Shown: positions 22,369 through 31,615 of the stretch, in pieces
How the letters are laid out: each line of letters starts with the position of its first letter
How positions within the stretch are numbered: position 1 is the stretch's first letter
DNA from: Leptothoe kymatousa TAU-MAC 1615
GTDB taxonomy: Bacteria > Cyanobacteriota > Cyanobacteriia > Phormidesmidales > Phormidesmidaceae
Direction of reading: 5' to 3'
Assembly: GCF_018739865.1 (NCBI RefSeq)
Contig: NZ_JADOER010000004.1
Location: 303,311-367,310 of the forward strand
DNA length: 64,000 bases
The notes under the pieces: generated by a model
The model's input: the letters and a program-made list of their open reading frames with translations, nothing else
The model's database searches: none
Told to the model about the DNA's origin: nothing
Made by a program: the position numbers and the translations under genes

Positions 22369-23055
22369 ATGGTTGATGTGAAAGCACCTCCCCTGCGGGA
22401 TTACATTAACGTCATGGAACTTTTGGTGGCAGAAGAGGTGGAGCATCAGCTGCGCCAGCTGCCCACTCGTGTTCTTAAGTATGTTAAGCCCATTGAAGTG
22501 GAGACCTATGCTTTAAATCGCTTGCCGTCTCTATATGCGGCCAGTGAAAAAGGTTGGCAGTCTCAGTATCACAAGGCGAAGCACGAACTGCGAAAAGAGA
22601 TTCGTCGTGCGGTGCGGCAGGCGTTGGCTGCGGTGCAGGTGGATCCTTTGCGGGCCTCTAGGCCATTGGTGCGTCGTTTGCCCCTCTCCAATGGCCCCAA
22701 CGGTGCCCTGTTGGATCAGTTTAGGCATGCGTTGGGTCAGCCCAATTTGACCTGGGATTCGCTCTTGCGGAAGTGTAAGCGGGCGGGGGCCGCTAAGCGA
22801 GAGGCCACCGAGCCTGAGCAGACCGCATCGTCTCAGGAGTCTGATGCCTCCTATGCCGGCCACAGCGAGCCGTCAGCAGTAGGCTATGGGGCCGGACATG
22901 ATAATCAGCAGTCCGACGATAACCATGGCACTGTGTGGCGTCCAGGTACCTATGGTGAGACGTCTTGGCAGCCGAAACGCACCTATGGATACCATTTGCC
23001 TCAACGGCCCACCAGCACCCCTAGTTACGATTGGTCCGAGTCTGTCTATCGTTAG
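22369..23055 (+). CDS. ComFB family protein
   Basis: The N-terminal 90 residues match the ComFB (late competence) family: YINVMELLVAEEVEHQLRQL, then a VLKYVKPIEVETYALNRLPSLYAASEKG segment. Cyanobacterial ComFB proteins have been linked to cyclic-dinucleotide binding and natural competence. The remaining 130 or so residues are rich in Ser, Gln, Gly and Tyr and look disordered. A GTG at 22357 is in frame, but the ATG at 22369 with AGGTG at 22355-22359 is a better start. It ends 21 bases before the convergent argH. Confidence 0.85.
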   Translation: MVDVKAPPLRDYINVMELLVAEEVEHQLRQLPTRVLKYVKPIEVETYALNRLPSLYAASEKGWQSQYHKAKHELRKEIRRAVRQALAAVQVDPLRASRPLVRRLPLSNGPNGALLDQFRHALGQPNLTWDSLLRKCKRAGAAKREATEPEQTASSQESDASYAGHSEPSAVGYGAGHDNQQSDDNHGTVWRPGTYGETSWQPKRTYGYHLPQRPTSTPSYDWSESVYR

Positions 23056-23076
23056 GGCATGGTTGGCCCCTCGCTG

Positions 23077-24465
23077 TTATTGGTTCACCATTGCCTGGGC
23101 CTGGGCTAGGGCTTGTTTGACTTGTTCAAAGCCGGTTCCGCCTAAGCTGTTGCGGGCGGCGACTACTTGTTGTGGCGCGATCGCACCATAAATATCCTGT
23201 TCAAAGGCGGGATGGATGGCCTGCCATTCGTCTAGGGTGAGGTCCTTGAGTAGCTTGCCGGCGGCCAACGAGGTTTTGACCACGGTGCCCACCAGATTGT
23301 AGGCATCGCGGAAGGGTACGCCCTTAGCGGCGAGATAATCGGCCACATCCGTCGCATTGGAAAAGTCGCTGGCGACGGCTTCTGCTAAGCGCTGGGGGCG
23401 AAATTCCATGCCTTGGTGCAGCAAAATTGTCATGGCCTGGATGCAGCCTTGGACGGTTTTGACGGTGTCAAACAGGGCTTCTTTGTCTTCTTGCAGGTCT
23501 TTGTTGTAGGCCAGGGGCAGTCCCTTCATCATGGTCAGCAGCCCCTGCAGGTGGCCAAACACACGACCCGTTTTACCCCGCACCAGCTCGGGCACATCGG
23601 GGTTTTTCTTTTGGGGCATAATGCTGGACCCGGTGGAGCAGCTGTCGGTGAGGGTGACAAAGCGAAATTCTTCCGATGCCCAAAAAATGACTTCTTCGGC
23701 CAGACGCGACAGGTGCACCATGATAATGCTGGCGGCGCTGGCAAATTCGATGGCAAAGTCGCGATCGCTAACGGCATCTAGGCTGTTGGCATAGATGCGG
23801 TCAAACCCAAGTTCCTTGGCGGTATATTCCCGGTCAATGGGAAAGGTGGTGCCCGCCAATGCCCCCGCCCCCAGGGGTGAGGTGTTGACCCGCTTGGCCA
23901 CATCCCCCAGGCGTTCGTGGTCGCGATGGGCCATTTCCACATAGGCCAGCAGGTGGTGGGCCAAACTAAGGGGTTGGGCACGCTGCAGGTGGGTATACCC
24001 AGGAATCAGGGTTTCCACATGGGTGGCCGCATGGGTTAGCAGGGCTTTTTGAAAATCCCGCAGTAGGGTTTGGATGGTGTGTATTTGCGATCGCAAATAA
24101 AGTCGAGTATCGGTGCCCACCTGATCGTTGCGAGAACGACCCGTATGCAATTTCTTCCCCAAGGGGCCCAGGATCTCCGTGAGGCGGCGCTCCACCGCAA
24201 AATGGACATCTTCTTCATCCACACCAGGGGTAAAGGTGCCCTGGTGATATTCAGCCCGAATCGCCTCCAGTCCCTCCACCAGACGTTGGCCCTCATCCGC
24301 CGAAATAATTCCCACCTTGGCCAGCATTTTGGCATGGGCCTGGGAGCCAGTCAGGTCATAGTCAACCAGAGCAATATCAAAACCAATGCTGGCGTTAAAT
24401 TCAGCAATGATTGGGTGTAAACCAGTCTCAAAACGCTGGCTCCAAGGGGTGGAAGACGTACTCAA
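23077..24465 (-). CDS. argH: argininosuccinate lyase
   Basis: The 462-residue enzyme cleaves argininosuccinate to arginine and fumarate, the last step of arginine synthesis. The fumarase-superfamily signature [13 protein letters not shown] is present, with the flexible catalytic Ser loop. The first conserved region contains [12 protein letters not shown], and [10 protein letters not shown] carries the catalytic His. The length is normal for bacterial ArgH. A small membrane protein gene and a GAF-SpoIIE phosphatase gene lie upstream on the same strand, with gaps of 60 and 193 bases. Confidence 0.97.
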   Translation of the reverse strand: MSTSSTPWSQRFETGLHPIIAEFNASIGFDIALVDYDLTGSQAHAKMLAKVGIISADEGQRLVEGLEAIRAEYHQGTFTPGVDEEDVHFAVERRLTEILGPLGKKLHTGRSRNDQVGTDTRLYLRSQIHTIQTLLRDFQKALLTHAATHVETLIPGYTHLQRAQPLSLAHHLLAYVEMAHRDHERLGDVAKRVNTSPLGAGALAGTTFPIDREYTAKELGFDRIYANSLDAVSDRDFAIEFASAASIIMVHLSRLAEEVIFWASEEFRFVTLTDSCSTGSSIMPQKKNPDVPELVRGKTGRVFGHLQGLLTMMKGLPLAYNKDLQEDKEALFDTVKTVQGCIQAMTILLHQGMEFRPQRLAEAVASDFSNATDVADYLAAKGVPFRDAYNLVGTVVKTSLAAGKLLKDLTLDEWQAIHPAFEQDIYGAIAPQQVVAARNSLGGTGFEQVKQALAQAQAMVNQ

Positions 24466-24525
24466 ATCTTGAAAACTCCTACAAATTTAGCGAATGGGGC
24501 AGCCAGCATACCGACGGGTTGTCAG

Positions 24526-24753
24526 TTAGTACGTGGTCATACCTCGAATTAAGTACCCTACAACAATGCCAATCAGCAATGCCCAGAGCTGACCAGACTC
24601 AACGAAATTTCCCAAAATGTCCCCAGAGCGATCAAAGAAATTATCTTCGATTAGTTGTCCCACAACTGGCTGAGTATTGGTCTTGGGGGGCAAAAAGGCG
24701 GCATCAGCCACAATAAACTCGTTGACTAAGGTAGAAGACGTATCGATTTTCAT
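24526..24753 (-). CDS. small membrane protein
   Basis: The family is not recognised. The 75-residue product has a polar N-terminal 55 residues and one hydrophobic helix, LWALLIGIVVGYLIRG, at its C-terminus, so it is probably a single-span protein with the tail near the membrane surface. It lies between argH and the phosphatase gene on the same strand. No function can be assigned. Confidence 0.6.
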   Translation of the reverse strand: MKIDTSSTLVNEFIVADAAFLPPKTNTQPVVGQLIEDNFFDRSGDILGNFVESGQLWALLIGIVVGYLIRGMTTY

Positions 24754-24946
24754 GGGGCCTATTTAAAAGTGAAAAACAAAAAATAGGAAGGCAACCCGAT
24801 CATTGCACTCCGCCCCAATAACATCAAGACCATTGCCGATTTAGACAGGGCAATGGTCTACAAACAGAGCAAATTTTCTCGATTGATCGGATGGCACGAT
24901 GTCAGGGATCGACCGTGGCGCAGGTCTGACTTACTGCAGAACATCC

Positions 24947-26425
24947 CTACTGTTCAATTGCCAAAAGCTGACGAAATTCAGCCGGTTTCGTCACCTTCAT
25001 CACCACCAGGGTCGTATCATCATCCTTCGCCCGATCGGACCCAATAAAGTGGCGCAACAAATTAAAGAGATAATCCAAAATCTCTTGGGAGTTTTCTAAG
25101 TTGTGGCAGGCCCAAGACACGGCTTTGATCAAATTATCTTCATCAAAGCGCTCACCGCGAATATTGGCCGCATCGGTAAACCCGTCGGTGTAGAAAATCA
25201 CCACATCCCCTGGGTAAAGCTGTACCTGACCTTCGTGGTAGCGCGTATCAATATCTAAACCCAGCAACATGCCATCCGCATCTAACCTATTAATGGTGTT
25301 GGTGGCCGCCTGCCATAGCAGCGGAGGGTTGTGGGCCGCATTCCCATAGGCAAACAGCTGGGTTTTAGGATCATATTCCGCATAGAACAGGGTCACAAAT
25401 CGATTGGAATTTTCCAAATCGGTATGCATGACGCAGTTTAAATTCTGCAAAATTTGCCCAGGGGAATGGTCATTCAATACCTCAGCCCGCAGCATGCCCC
25501 GTAGCATGGTCATAATTAAGCCGGCGGGGACACCTTTGCCCATCACATCACCAATGGCGATGCTCCAAGGTTGGGCCGCAGACAGTGGGGTATCCGGTGT
25601 GCGCAGTTGGTCGTAGGTGGTGGGAATAAAATCGTAGTAGTCTCCCCCCACCTTTTGGGCTGTCTGACAGCGCGCCGCCAGGTCCACCCCCTCAATTGCG
25701 GGACATTGACGCGGCAGCAATTTCTCTTGAATTTCGGCCCCTAGCTCTAACTCACGGTCTAGGCGTTCCTTTTTGCGCAGGGCTAGGGTCAGCTCATCGT
25801 TTTCAATCGCTACAGCCGTTTGGTCTGCCACCAGACGCACTAACTTTTGGCGGGTTTCAGTCCAGGTATAGTCGCCGTCGTCACTAAACACATACAGGCG
25901 ACCACGCTCCACATTTTGCACAATGATGGAGGTGCCAAACAGCTTTAAATCGGGGGATAGGAAATGGTTTAACTGCTGATCTAACGTCACCATGGCGCTG
26001 CGAGCAATCTGGTTGGTTAGATCCTTGCCCTCTTCATCTCTGGCCTTGTTGCCTAACGAGCCCGATAGGGACGATGTAATTTGCCGCGTTGCCGATTCCA
26101 GGGCGTATCGCACGGTTTGGCAGGTGTCACTGGCAGGGCAGTAAAGCCGTTCTAGACGTAGCTGACCGTTGGGGCGAAACAAAACCAACGCCCCCCCGGT
26201 GGCATCCGTCACCCGGCTGGCAATCATGGGAATCAGCTCTAGGAACTGACTAATATTATTCAGACTTCTCAGGGCAAAGCCCAGGGAGCTAAGTAAATCT
26301 TGAATTTTGTACTGCTCCCGCTGCAGCCGTGCCACCAGCTCCTTAAGTGCGAACACAGGCGTACCGCCCGGTAGGGTGCTGCCCTCGGGAAGGGAATTGA
26401 AGGGTAGCGAGGGGCTGGGCGACAT
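24947..26425 (-). CDS. GAF-SpoIIE (PP2C-type) serine phosphatase
   Basis: The 492-residue protein carries a GAF-like sensory domain (about 45-205) and a C-terminal SpoIIE/RsbU-type phosphatase (about 245-480). Phosphatase motifs are KVGGDYYDFI, AIGDVMGKGVPAGL, GNAAHNPPLLW, VIFYTDGFTDA and DDDTTLVV, with the metal-binding Asp residues in place. Such enzymes dephosphorylate anti-sigma-factor antagonists in partner-switching pathways. No antagonist or anti-sigma gene is adjacent. The GAF ligand cannot be deduced: no bilin-binding Cys motif is evident. Confidence 0.9.
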   Translation of the reverse strand: MSPSPSLPFNSLPEGSTLPGGTPVFALKELVARLQREQYKIQDLLSSLGFALRSLNNISQFLELIPMIASRVTDATGGALVLFRPNGQLRLERLYCPASDTCQTVRYALESATRQITSSLSGSLGNKARDEEGKDLTNQIARSAMVTLDQQLNHFLSPDLKLFGTSIIVQNVERGRLYVFSDDGDYTWTETRQKLVRLVADQTAVAIENDELTLALRKKERLDRELELGAEIQEKLLPRQCPAIEGVDLAARCQTAQKVGGDYYDFIPTTYDQLRTPDTPLSAAQPWSIAIGDVMGKGVPAGLIMTMLRGMLRAEVLNDHSPGQILQNLNCVMHTDLENSNRFVTLFYAEYDPKTQLFAYGNAAHNPPLLWQAATNTINRLDADGMLLGLDIDTRYHEGQVQLYPGDVVIFYTDGFTDAANIRGERFDEDNLIKAVSWACHNLENSQEILDYLFNLLRHFIGSDRAKDDDTTLVVMKVTKPAEFRQLLAIEQ

Positions 26426-26704
26426 AGGCTCAATCGACGTAGGGTCGATATTTTAGGGGCAACAGGTCAACAAAGGACTACGGTGGTGATTGGAAGGCAA
26501 TATAGCGGTCCAAGCTCCACTTGGCAACTAAATAATCACCGATCACCATACGTTGTCAAATAAAATCGCAGACGCAAAAATTTAGACACCAAGATAGCAC
26601 TTCAGTCACATCCGTCAAGGGTAATTTTTCCGAGCCAACATTAAATCCATAGTCCTGTTGTCCCTAGATGCGGTGGATCGTTGCCATAACCAGGGCACGT
26701 CGCA

Positions 26705-26747
26705 ATGGCCATTGCGCGTTATGGCCATTGCGCGTTATGGCCATTGC
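26705..26747. repeat. 16-bp tandem repeat over a gene end
   Basis: ATGGCCATTGCGCGTT is repeated at 26705-26720 and 26721-26736 with a partial third copy to 26747. The array overlaps the last codons and stop of the methyltransferase gene. Nothing else stands out between 26426 and 26704. Confidence 0.85.
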
Positions 26748-27403
26748 ACCCTATACATTTGAAATACTTCCCCAGCAGCCTGTTTAGTCACCTTTGCGCC
26801 CATAGATTTAATCAAGCTGCGCCATTGGGTGAGTTCAGTTAGCTCTACATCGGCACCTAAATAAGTTTCTAAAATCCCCCAGTTCTCAGCTAACTCCGTT
26901 TCGGGATTGATCACATCAAATATAAAGCTGCCACCCGGTTTCAGACAGGGTTTCACCGCCGTCATCACCTGTTCCCAATAGGCCAGTGGATAGTAGCAGC
27001 TCACCCCAGTGGCAATGACGATGTCAAAGCTGGCCGGCTCATACTCTAGCTTGTGTGCAGGCGCTAACTGGACGCCTTTGAAGAGCTTAGAGTCGAGCTG
27101 TGGCCCCCGTTGGTTCAGGGCCATTTGGGCAACTTTGCTGATGTCCTGGCCAAAAAAAACGGCTTTCCATTCTTTCCACGGATAGATTAAAAAACTGAGT
27201 CCACAGCCCAGGTCTAAGCAGCGCTGCCCTTTTTTGGGTTTTGCGACTTCCCAAAATTTGCTGGTGATGCGTGGCGTTAAACTCCCGGCCACCCAATCTC
27301 GAAACACCGCCAGTTCTTGGATCTCATCCGGTAGGTCAAAGGCTTCTCCCTGATATTCTCGGTCAAATCTTTGGGCAACTGCCTGTAACTGGCTTAACAC
27401 CAT
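26735..27403 (-). CDS. class I SAM-dependent methyltransferase
   Basis: The 222-residue protein is a Rossmann-fold methyltransferase. Motif I is CLDLGCGLSFL (about residue 63), the acidic end of strand 2 is in FFGQDISKVA, motif II-like FDIVIATGVSCYY follows, and LKPGGSFIFDVINPE is the post-core strand. The substrate is unknown; about 60 residues of helical N-terminus precede the fold. The last residues (MYRVQWP) fall in a 16-bp tandem repeat, so the C-terminus may differ from relatives. A 60-residue membrane protein gene lies just upstream. Confidence 0.85.
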   Translation of the reverse strand: MVLSQLQAVAQRFDREYQGEAFDLPDEIQELAVFRDWVAGSLTPRITSKFWEVAKPKKGQRCLDLGCGLSFLIYPWKEWKAVFFGQDISKVAQMALNQRGPQLDSKLFKGVQLAPAHKLEYEPASFDIVIATGVSCYYPLAYWEQVMTAVKPCLKPGGSFIFDVINPETELAENWGILETYLGADVELTELTQWRSLIKSMGAKVTKQAAGEVFQMYRVQWP

Positions 27404-27449
27404 GGGGGATTCCTATTCCTTTACATTGTGCCTGTAGCAAGATGTGCCC

Positions 27450-27632
27450 TTAGCGCCCTTTCAGTGCCTTGGTAAAGTTTTGCCGATAGGACGCACTGAT
27501 GATGAACACAGGCCACAACAATGTTAAATACAGGCGGCCACTGCTGAAGTTAGTGCGGTTGAACCCGGTCCAAAATTTCCACGCACCGTAGCTGTAACCA
27601 GCTAAAAGAAAGAACACTAGTAAATGAGACAT
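27450..27632 (-). CDS. small two-span membrane protein
   Basis: The 60-residue product has two hydrophobic segments (LLVFFLLAGYSYGAWKF and LYLTLLWPVFIISA) and a basic tail, YRQNFTKALKGR. An AAGGA lies about 10 bases before the ATG. Small proteins of this look are common and conserved in cyanobacteria, but this one has no assigned function. It sits upstream of the methyltransferase gene on the same strand with 46 bases between. Confidence 0.65.
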   Translation of the reverse strand: MSHLLVFFLLAGYSYGAWKFWTGFNRTNFSSGRLYLTLLWPVFIISASYRQNFTKALKGR

Positions 27633-27958
27633 GGTCGGTTAATCCTTGAATTCGATTTAGAGCTATATCTATCCAGCAGTGGCCACGGTAAATACAGTTT
27701 GGTCAAGCCGACCAGTGTATGGAATACATCCAGCTATCTGGGATAGCTTTAAACTAAGGAATTTGAAGGATGCGTTAACCAATATGAAGGACGGCTTAAC
27801 AAAACAAGTACAATTAACACTGCATACAACCCATCAACAAAAGCTAAATATCTGTCGCCATACTGCACAGATGCATTTCAAAGGGTAACGCCATAGACCC
27901 ATTTCGGCTTACTCTCAATAACAATTGTTTGAATTCTCACAAAATCATAGGAGGAATT
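27633..27958. other. upstream region of the nucleotidyltransferase gene
   Basis: These 326 bases separate divergent genes and hold no supported gene. No clear promoter boxes were found. The last 10 bases are the strong ribosome binding site of the next gene. Confidence 0.4.
27949..27954 (+). promoter_or_regulatory. ribosome binding site deciding the start at 27959
   Basis: AGGAGG lies 4 bases before the ATG at 27959. An in-frame upstream ATG at 27929 would place this sequence inside the coding region and adds 10 residues ahead of the conserved MRAVLMAGG start, so the downstream start was chosen. Confidence 0.85.
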
Positions 27959-30490
27959 ATGCGCGCAGTACTCATGGCTGGAGGTTCCGGCACCCGGCTT
28001 CGACCTCTGACTTGCGACCTGCCTAAGCCCATGGTTCCTGTGCTCAACCGTCCCATTGCGGAGCATATTGTTAACCTACTCAAGCGACACGACATTAAGG
28101 AAGTGATTGCCACCTTGCACTATCTTCCTGATGTGATGCGTGACTATTTCCAAGATGGGCGCGATTTTGGGGTGCAAATGACCTACGCCGTTGAGGAAGA
28201 TCAACCCCTCGGCACCGCAGGATGTGTCAAGAATATTGCTGAGCTGCTAGATGATACATTCCTGGTGATTAGCGGTGATAGCATCACTGATTTTGATCTT
28301 AAGGAGGCGATTCGTTTCCATAAGGAAAAGGGCTCGAAGGCAACCCTAGTGCTCACCCGTGTTCCTAATCCGATTGAATTCGGTGTGGTCATTACGGACG
28401 AAGAAGGCCGGATCAAGCGGTTCCTTGAGAAACCCTCCACCAGTGAAATTTTCTCGGATACGGTCAACACGGGCACCTACATTTTGGAGCCTGAGGTGCT
28501 AGATTATTTGCCTCCAAACCAGGAGAAGGATTTTTCTAAGGATTTGTTTCCCCTGTTGCTTGAAAAGGGAGACCCCATGTACGGCTATGTGGCCGATGGC
28601 TATTGGTGCGATGTGGGCCACCTAGAGGCCTATCGTGAAGCCCAGTACGACGCCCTAGACGGTAAGGTGCTGGTTGATTTTGCCTATCCCAAGCAGTCTG
28701 AAGGGGTCTATGTGGGGAAAAATACCCACATTGATTCGACTGCGGTGATCAAGCCTCCGGTGTTGATTGGTCGGAACTGTCGCATTGGGGCCAGGGTGAC
28801 CCTAGAGCCCGGCACGGTCATTGGTGACAATGTGACCGTGGGCAGTGACGCGGATTTGAAGCGTCCCATTTTGTGGAATGGAGCCATTATTGGCGATGAG
28901 ACCCACCTGCGGGCCTGTGTCATTGCCCGGGGGACCCGCGCCGACCGCCGGGCCCATGTGCTGGAGGGCGCTGTGGTCGGTGCCCTATCTACGGTGGGTG
29001 AAGAGGCTCAAATTAGCCCCGGAGTAAGGGTTTGGCCGAGTAAGCGAATTGAATCGGGTGCCACCCTTAATATCAACCTGATTTGGGGTAATACGGCCCA
29101 GCGTAATTTGTTTGGTCAGCGGGGGGTGACCGGTCTTGCCAATATTGATATCACCCCTGAGTTTGCGGTGAAGCTGGGGGCGGCCTATGGGTCTACACTG
29201 AAGCCGGGGTCCCATGTCACTGTGTCGCGGGACCAGCGCAGCATTGCTCGCATGGTGTCGCGATCGCTAATTGCCGGACTGATGTCCGTCGGCATCAATA
29301 TCCAAAACTTAGAAGCAACGGCTATCCCCGTAGCCCGCGCCATTATCCCCACCCTGGGTGTCGCCGGTGGTATTCACGTGCGTCTCCACCCCGACCGTGC
29401 CGATCAGATTCTGATTGAATTTTTTGATAAAAACGGCATTGATATTCCCAAGGGCAAAGAAAAGAAAATTGAAGGCGCCTACTTCAAAGAAAACCTCAGA
29501 CGTTCGCAAATTCACGAAATTGGCGAGGTTTCCTACCCAGCCAACCTGGTAGATACCTACACCACCGAATTTCAAAAGCGCCTGAGTGTCGAGGCCATTC
29601 GCCACAGCAAATCCAAAGTCGTTATCGACTATGCCTATGCCGTTTCCGGTGCGGTATTACCTCGACTATTGGGTAAATTTGGTTGCGATGCCGTTGTCCT
29701 CAATGCCAGCTTAAGCCAAACGGCCCCCTCCAATGTTGAGCGAGAAAGCATGTTAGGCCAGCTTGGGCAGGTGGTCCAAGCCTTACAGGCCACCTTTGGC
29801 GTCCAGGTCGCGGCCAACGGCGAACAGCTAGTCCTGATGGATGAAGTGGGCTCACCCATCCGTGGAGAAATGCTGACTGCGCTGATGACCCACATGATTT
29901 TAACCGCCCATCCGAAGGGCACTGTCGTAGTCCCAGTGCACACGTCCGGCGCCATTGAGCAAATTGCGCGGCGTCATGGCGGTAGCGTCGTCCGTACTAA
30001 GGCCAACCCCACCGCCCTGATGGAAGCTTGCCAGGCCAGCAGTAACGTCGTGTTAGGCGGTAGTGGCGACATGGGCTTTATCTTTCCCCAGCTTCATCCA
30101 GGCTTTGACGCCATGTTCTGCATTGCTAAGTTAATTGAAATGTTAACGATTCAAGAGCAGTCCCTCGGGCGGATCTGGGGTGACCTGCCACGGATTTCCC
30201 ACCGGGTGCAAACATTGCGCTGCCCCTGGACCATCAAAGGCGCCCTCATGCGCTATCTTGTTGAGAGTCATCCTGCTGATACCCTTGAACTAGTTGATGG
30301 AGTTAAGGTCATCGATCGTACCAGCGATAGCTGGGTACTGATTCTGCCAGATGCGGGCGATCCACTGGTGCATATCTTTGCCAATAGTGAAGACCGTGAC
30401 TGGGTAGATACCAAACTCCAAGACTATCGTCAACGGGTTCAAAGTTTCATTGAAAAAGAGCAGGGTATTCGAGAGGAACAAGTTGTATGA
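27959..30490 (+). CDS. nucleotidyltransferase-phosphomannomutase-like fusion
   Basis: The 843-residue protein has three parts. A sugar-phosphate nucleotidyltransferase (1-about 235) has VLMAGGSGTRLRPLT and KPMVPVLNRP. A left-handed beta-helix of hexapeptide repeats (about 250-370) follows. Last comes a phosphomannomutase-like region (about 385-840). It is usually annotated as mannose-1-phosphate guanylyltransferase and would supply GDP-sugar for glycans. In the mutase part the catalytic TASHNP-type loop reads VRLHPD, without serine, and the DGDADR-type metal loop reads GSGDMGF. That half is therefore unlikely to be an active mutase. It overlaps ssb by 4 bases. Confidence 0.9.
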   Translation: MRAVLMAGGSGTRLRPLTCDLPKPMVPVLNRPIAEHIVNLLKRHDIKEVIATLHYLPDVMRDYFQDGRDFGVQMTYAVEEDQPLGTAGCVKNIAELLDDTFLVISGDSITDFDLKEAIRFHKEKGSKATLVLTRVPNPIEFGVVITDEEGRIKRFLEKPSTSEIFSDTVNTGTYILEPEVLDYLPPNQEKDFSKDLFPLLLEKGDPMYGYVADGYWCDVGHLEAYREAQYDALDGKVLVDFAYPKQSEGVYVGKNTHIDSTAVIKPPVLIGRNCRIGARVTLEPGTVIGDNVTVGSDADLKRPILWNGAIIGDETHLRACVIARGTRADRRAHVLEGAVVGALSTVGEEAQISPGVRVWPSKRIESGATLNINLIWGNTAQRNLFGQRGVTGLANIDITPEFAVKLGAAYGSTLKPGSHVTVSRDQRSIARMVSRSLIAGLMSVGINIQNLEATAIPVARAIIPTLGVAGGIHVRLHPDRADQILIEFFDKNGIDIPKGKEKKIEGAYFKENLRRSQIHEIGEVSYPANLVDTYTTEFQKRLSVEAIRHSKSKVVIDYAYAVSGAVLPRLLGKFGCDAVVLNASLSQTAPSNVERESMLGQLGQVVQALQATFGVQVAANGEQLVLMDEVGSPIRGEMLTALMTHMILTAHPKGTVVVPVHTSGAIEQIARRHGGSVVRTKANPTALMEACQASSNVVLGGSGDMGFIFPQLHPGFDAMFCIAKLIEMLTIQEQSLGRIWGDLPRISHRVQTLRCPWTIKGALMRYLVESHPADTLELVDGVKVIDRTSDSWVLILPDAGDPLVHIFANSEDRDWVDTKLQDYRQRVQSFIEKEQGIREEQVV

Positions 30491-30942
30491 ACCATTGCAT
30501 CCTCATGGGAGAGATTGTAGAGGTCCCGCAGCTGCGGTATACCTCGGACAATCAAACTCCCATCGCCGAATTCAAAATCAAAATAGCGGGGCTCCGTCCA
30601 GAGGACAGCCCATCCCAGTTCAAAGCAGTGGGATGGGGTAACTTGGCTCAAACTATTCAGTCCGCCAGCTATGCTCCTGGGGACCGGGTAGTGCTAGAGG
30701 GGCGCCTCACCATGAAAACCGTGGATCGGTCTGAGGGGTTTCGCGAAAAGCAGGCAGAGATTACAGTTCAGCGAGTACATCGCATGAGCGATATGCAATC
30801 GATGACCATGGCCGAAGCGGCACCCATTGCTGACAGTAGCAGTGGCGCAGCGGCGGCTTCATCAGCCCCTGCTGCTGCACCAAGTGCGCCACCCGCAAGC
30901 CAGCCCGCCAATACGCCCGACTACGATGAAATTCCTTTTTAA
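30487..30942 (+). CDS. ssb: single-stranded DNA-binding protein
   Basis: The 151-residue SSB has one OB fold (1-about 105; MGEIVEVPQLRYT, IAEFKIKI, GDRVVLEGRLTMKTV) and a Ser/Ala/Pro-rich linker ending in DYDEIPF, the acidic tip that recruits repair and replication partners. Its ATG overlaps the stop codon of the nucleotidyltransferase fusion (ATGA), implying translational coupling, an odd pairing of DNA and sugar metabolism. A hairpin terminator follows. Confidence 0.93.
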   Translation: MNHCILMGEIVEVPQLRYTSDNQTPIAEFKIKIAGLRPEDSPSQFKAVGWGNLAQTIQSASYAPGDRVVLEGRLTMKTVDRSEGFREKQAEITVQRVHRMSDMQSMTMAEAAPIADSSSGAAAASSAPAAAPSAPPASQPANTPDYDEIPF

Positions 30943-30990
30943 GGCAATTTAGAGTCGTTTTACCTGGTGGTAGAGGTAGGTCTTAATAAA

Positions 30991-31035
30991 GCAATATCCC
31001 CTGTTCCTATACCCAGGACAGGGGATATTGCCTTT
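30991..31035 (+). terminator. hairpin terminator after ssb
   Basis: GCAATATCCCCTG and CAGGGGATATTGC form a 13-bp stem, extended inward past one bulged base. The following T tract is weak (CTTTCC). Confidence 0.65.
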
Positions 31036-31060
31036 CCAATTTGCATTTAGCCTATTTCGG

Positions 31061-31423
31061 CTATAGGTAGCCCCTTAAAAAATTAAACGATTCATCATCC
31101 CAGCAAGGCTCAGGGCAGAGCTGCCCTAGCCGAGCGCGGATATCACTCAACACCTCTTCCATGTGATAGCCGTTGTCAAATACTTCGTCCAGCGCTAGCT
31201 CATCCCGTAACCGTAGGGGAGTTAGGGGATCGGCATGGAATGTTAGGGGTTTGATGAAGGCATTAGCTTCAGGCTGATGTTCATGGAGAAGCTGTGGCCA
31301 AGACTCCTGGCTGGAATCAACCATGGGAGCAAACGTATTTTTTTCCTCAACGTGCAAAAAGGACTGGATACTCGTGTTACCTCCATCAGGAGGGTTGACT
31401 TCAGGGAAACTGTGGTCGGGCAT
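31061..31423 (-). CDS. hypothetical protein
   Basis: The family is not recognised. The 120-residue acidic protein has a polar N-terminal half and a more regular C-terminal half (LRLRDELALDEVFDNGY, MEEVLSDIRARLGQL) that looks helical. There is no signal peptide or membrane span and no strong ribosome binding site. The gene faces ssb with its own space and is not overlapped by another gene, which gives modest support. Confidence 0.45.
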   Translation of the reverse strand: MPDHSFPEVNPPDGGNTSIQSFLHVEEKNTFAPMVDSSQESWPQLLHEHQPEANAFIKPLTFHADPLTPLRLRDELALDEVFDNGYHMEEVLSDIRARLGQLCPEPCWDDESFNFLRGYL

Positions 31424-31615
31424 AGGCTAAATGTCCGTTATCAGACCATTGTATTGATCTAAAAGGCGATTCGCCATTCCAGACGAGGCTGTGAAAACTA
31501 CAGCCCCTAATTTAGGCACTGCATCTAGTGCAAGGTAGCTCACCTTAAATCAAGCGCCCTGGGTATGGTTATTCTTTTTCAGAATACATAACTACACTAT
31601 CTTCAAAACAGTTCT

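Noticed and set aside
22162..22446. 94-codon minus-strand frame
   Set aside because: It overlaps the well-supported ComFB start on the opposite strand and resembles nothing known.
27929..27958. Upstream ATG start for the nucleotidyltransferase fusion
   Set aside because: It would place the AGGAGG ribosome binding site inside the coding region and add 10 residues before the conserved N-terminus.
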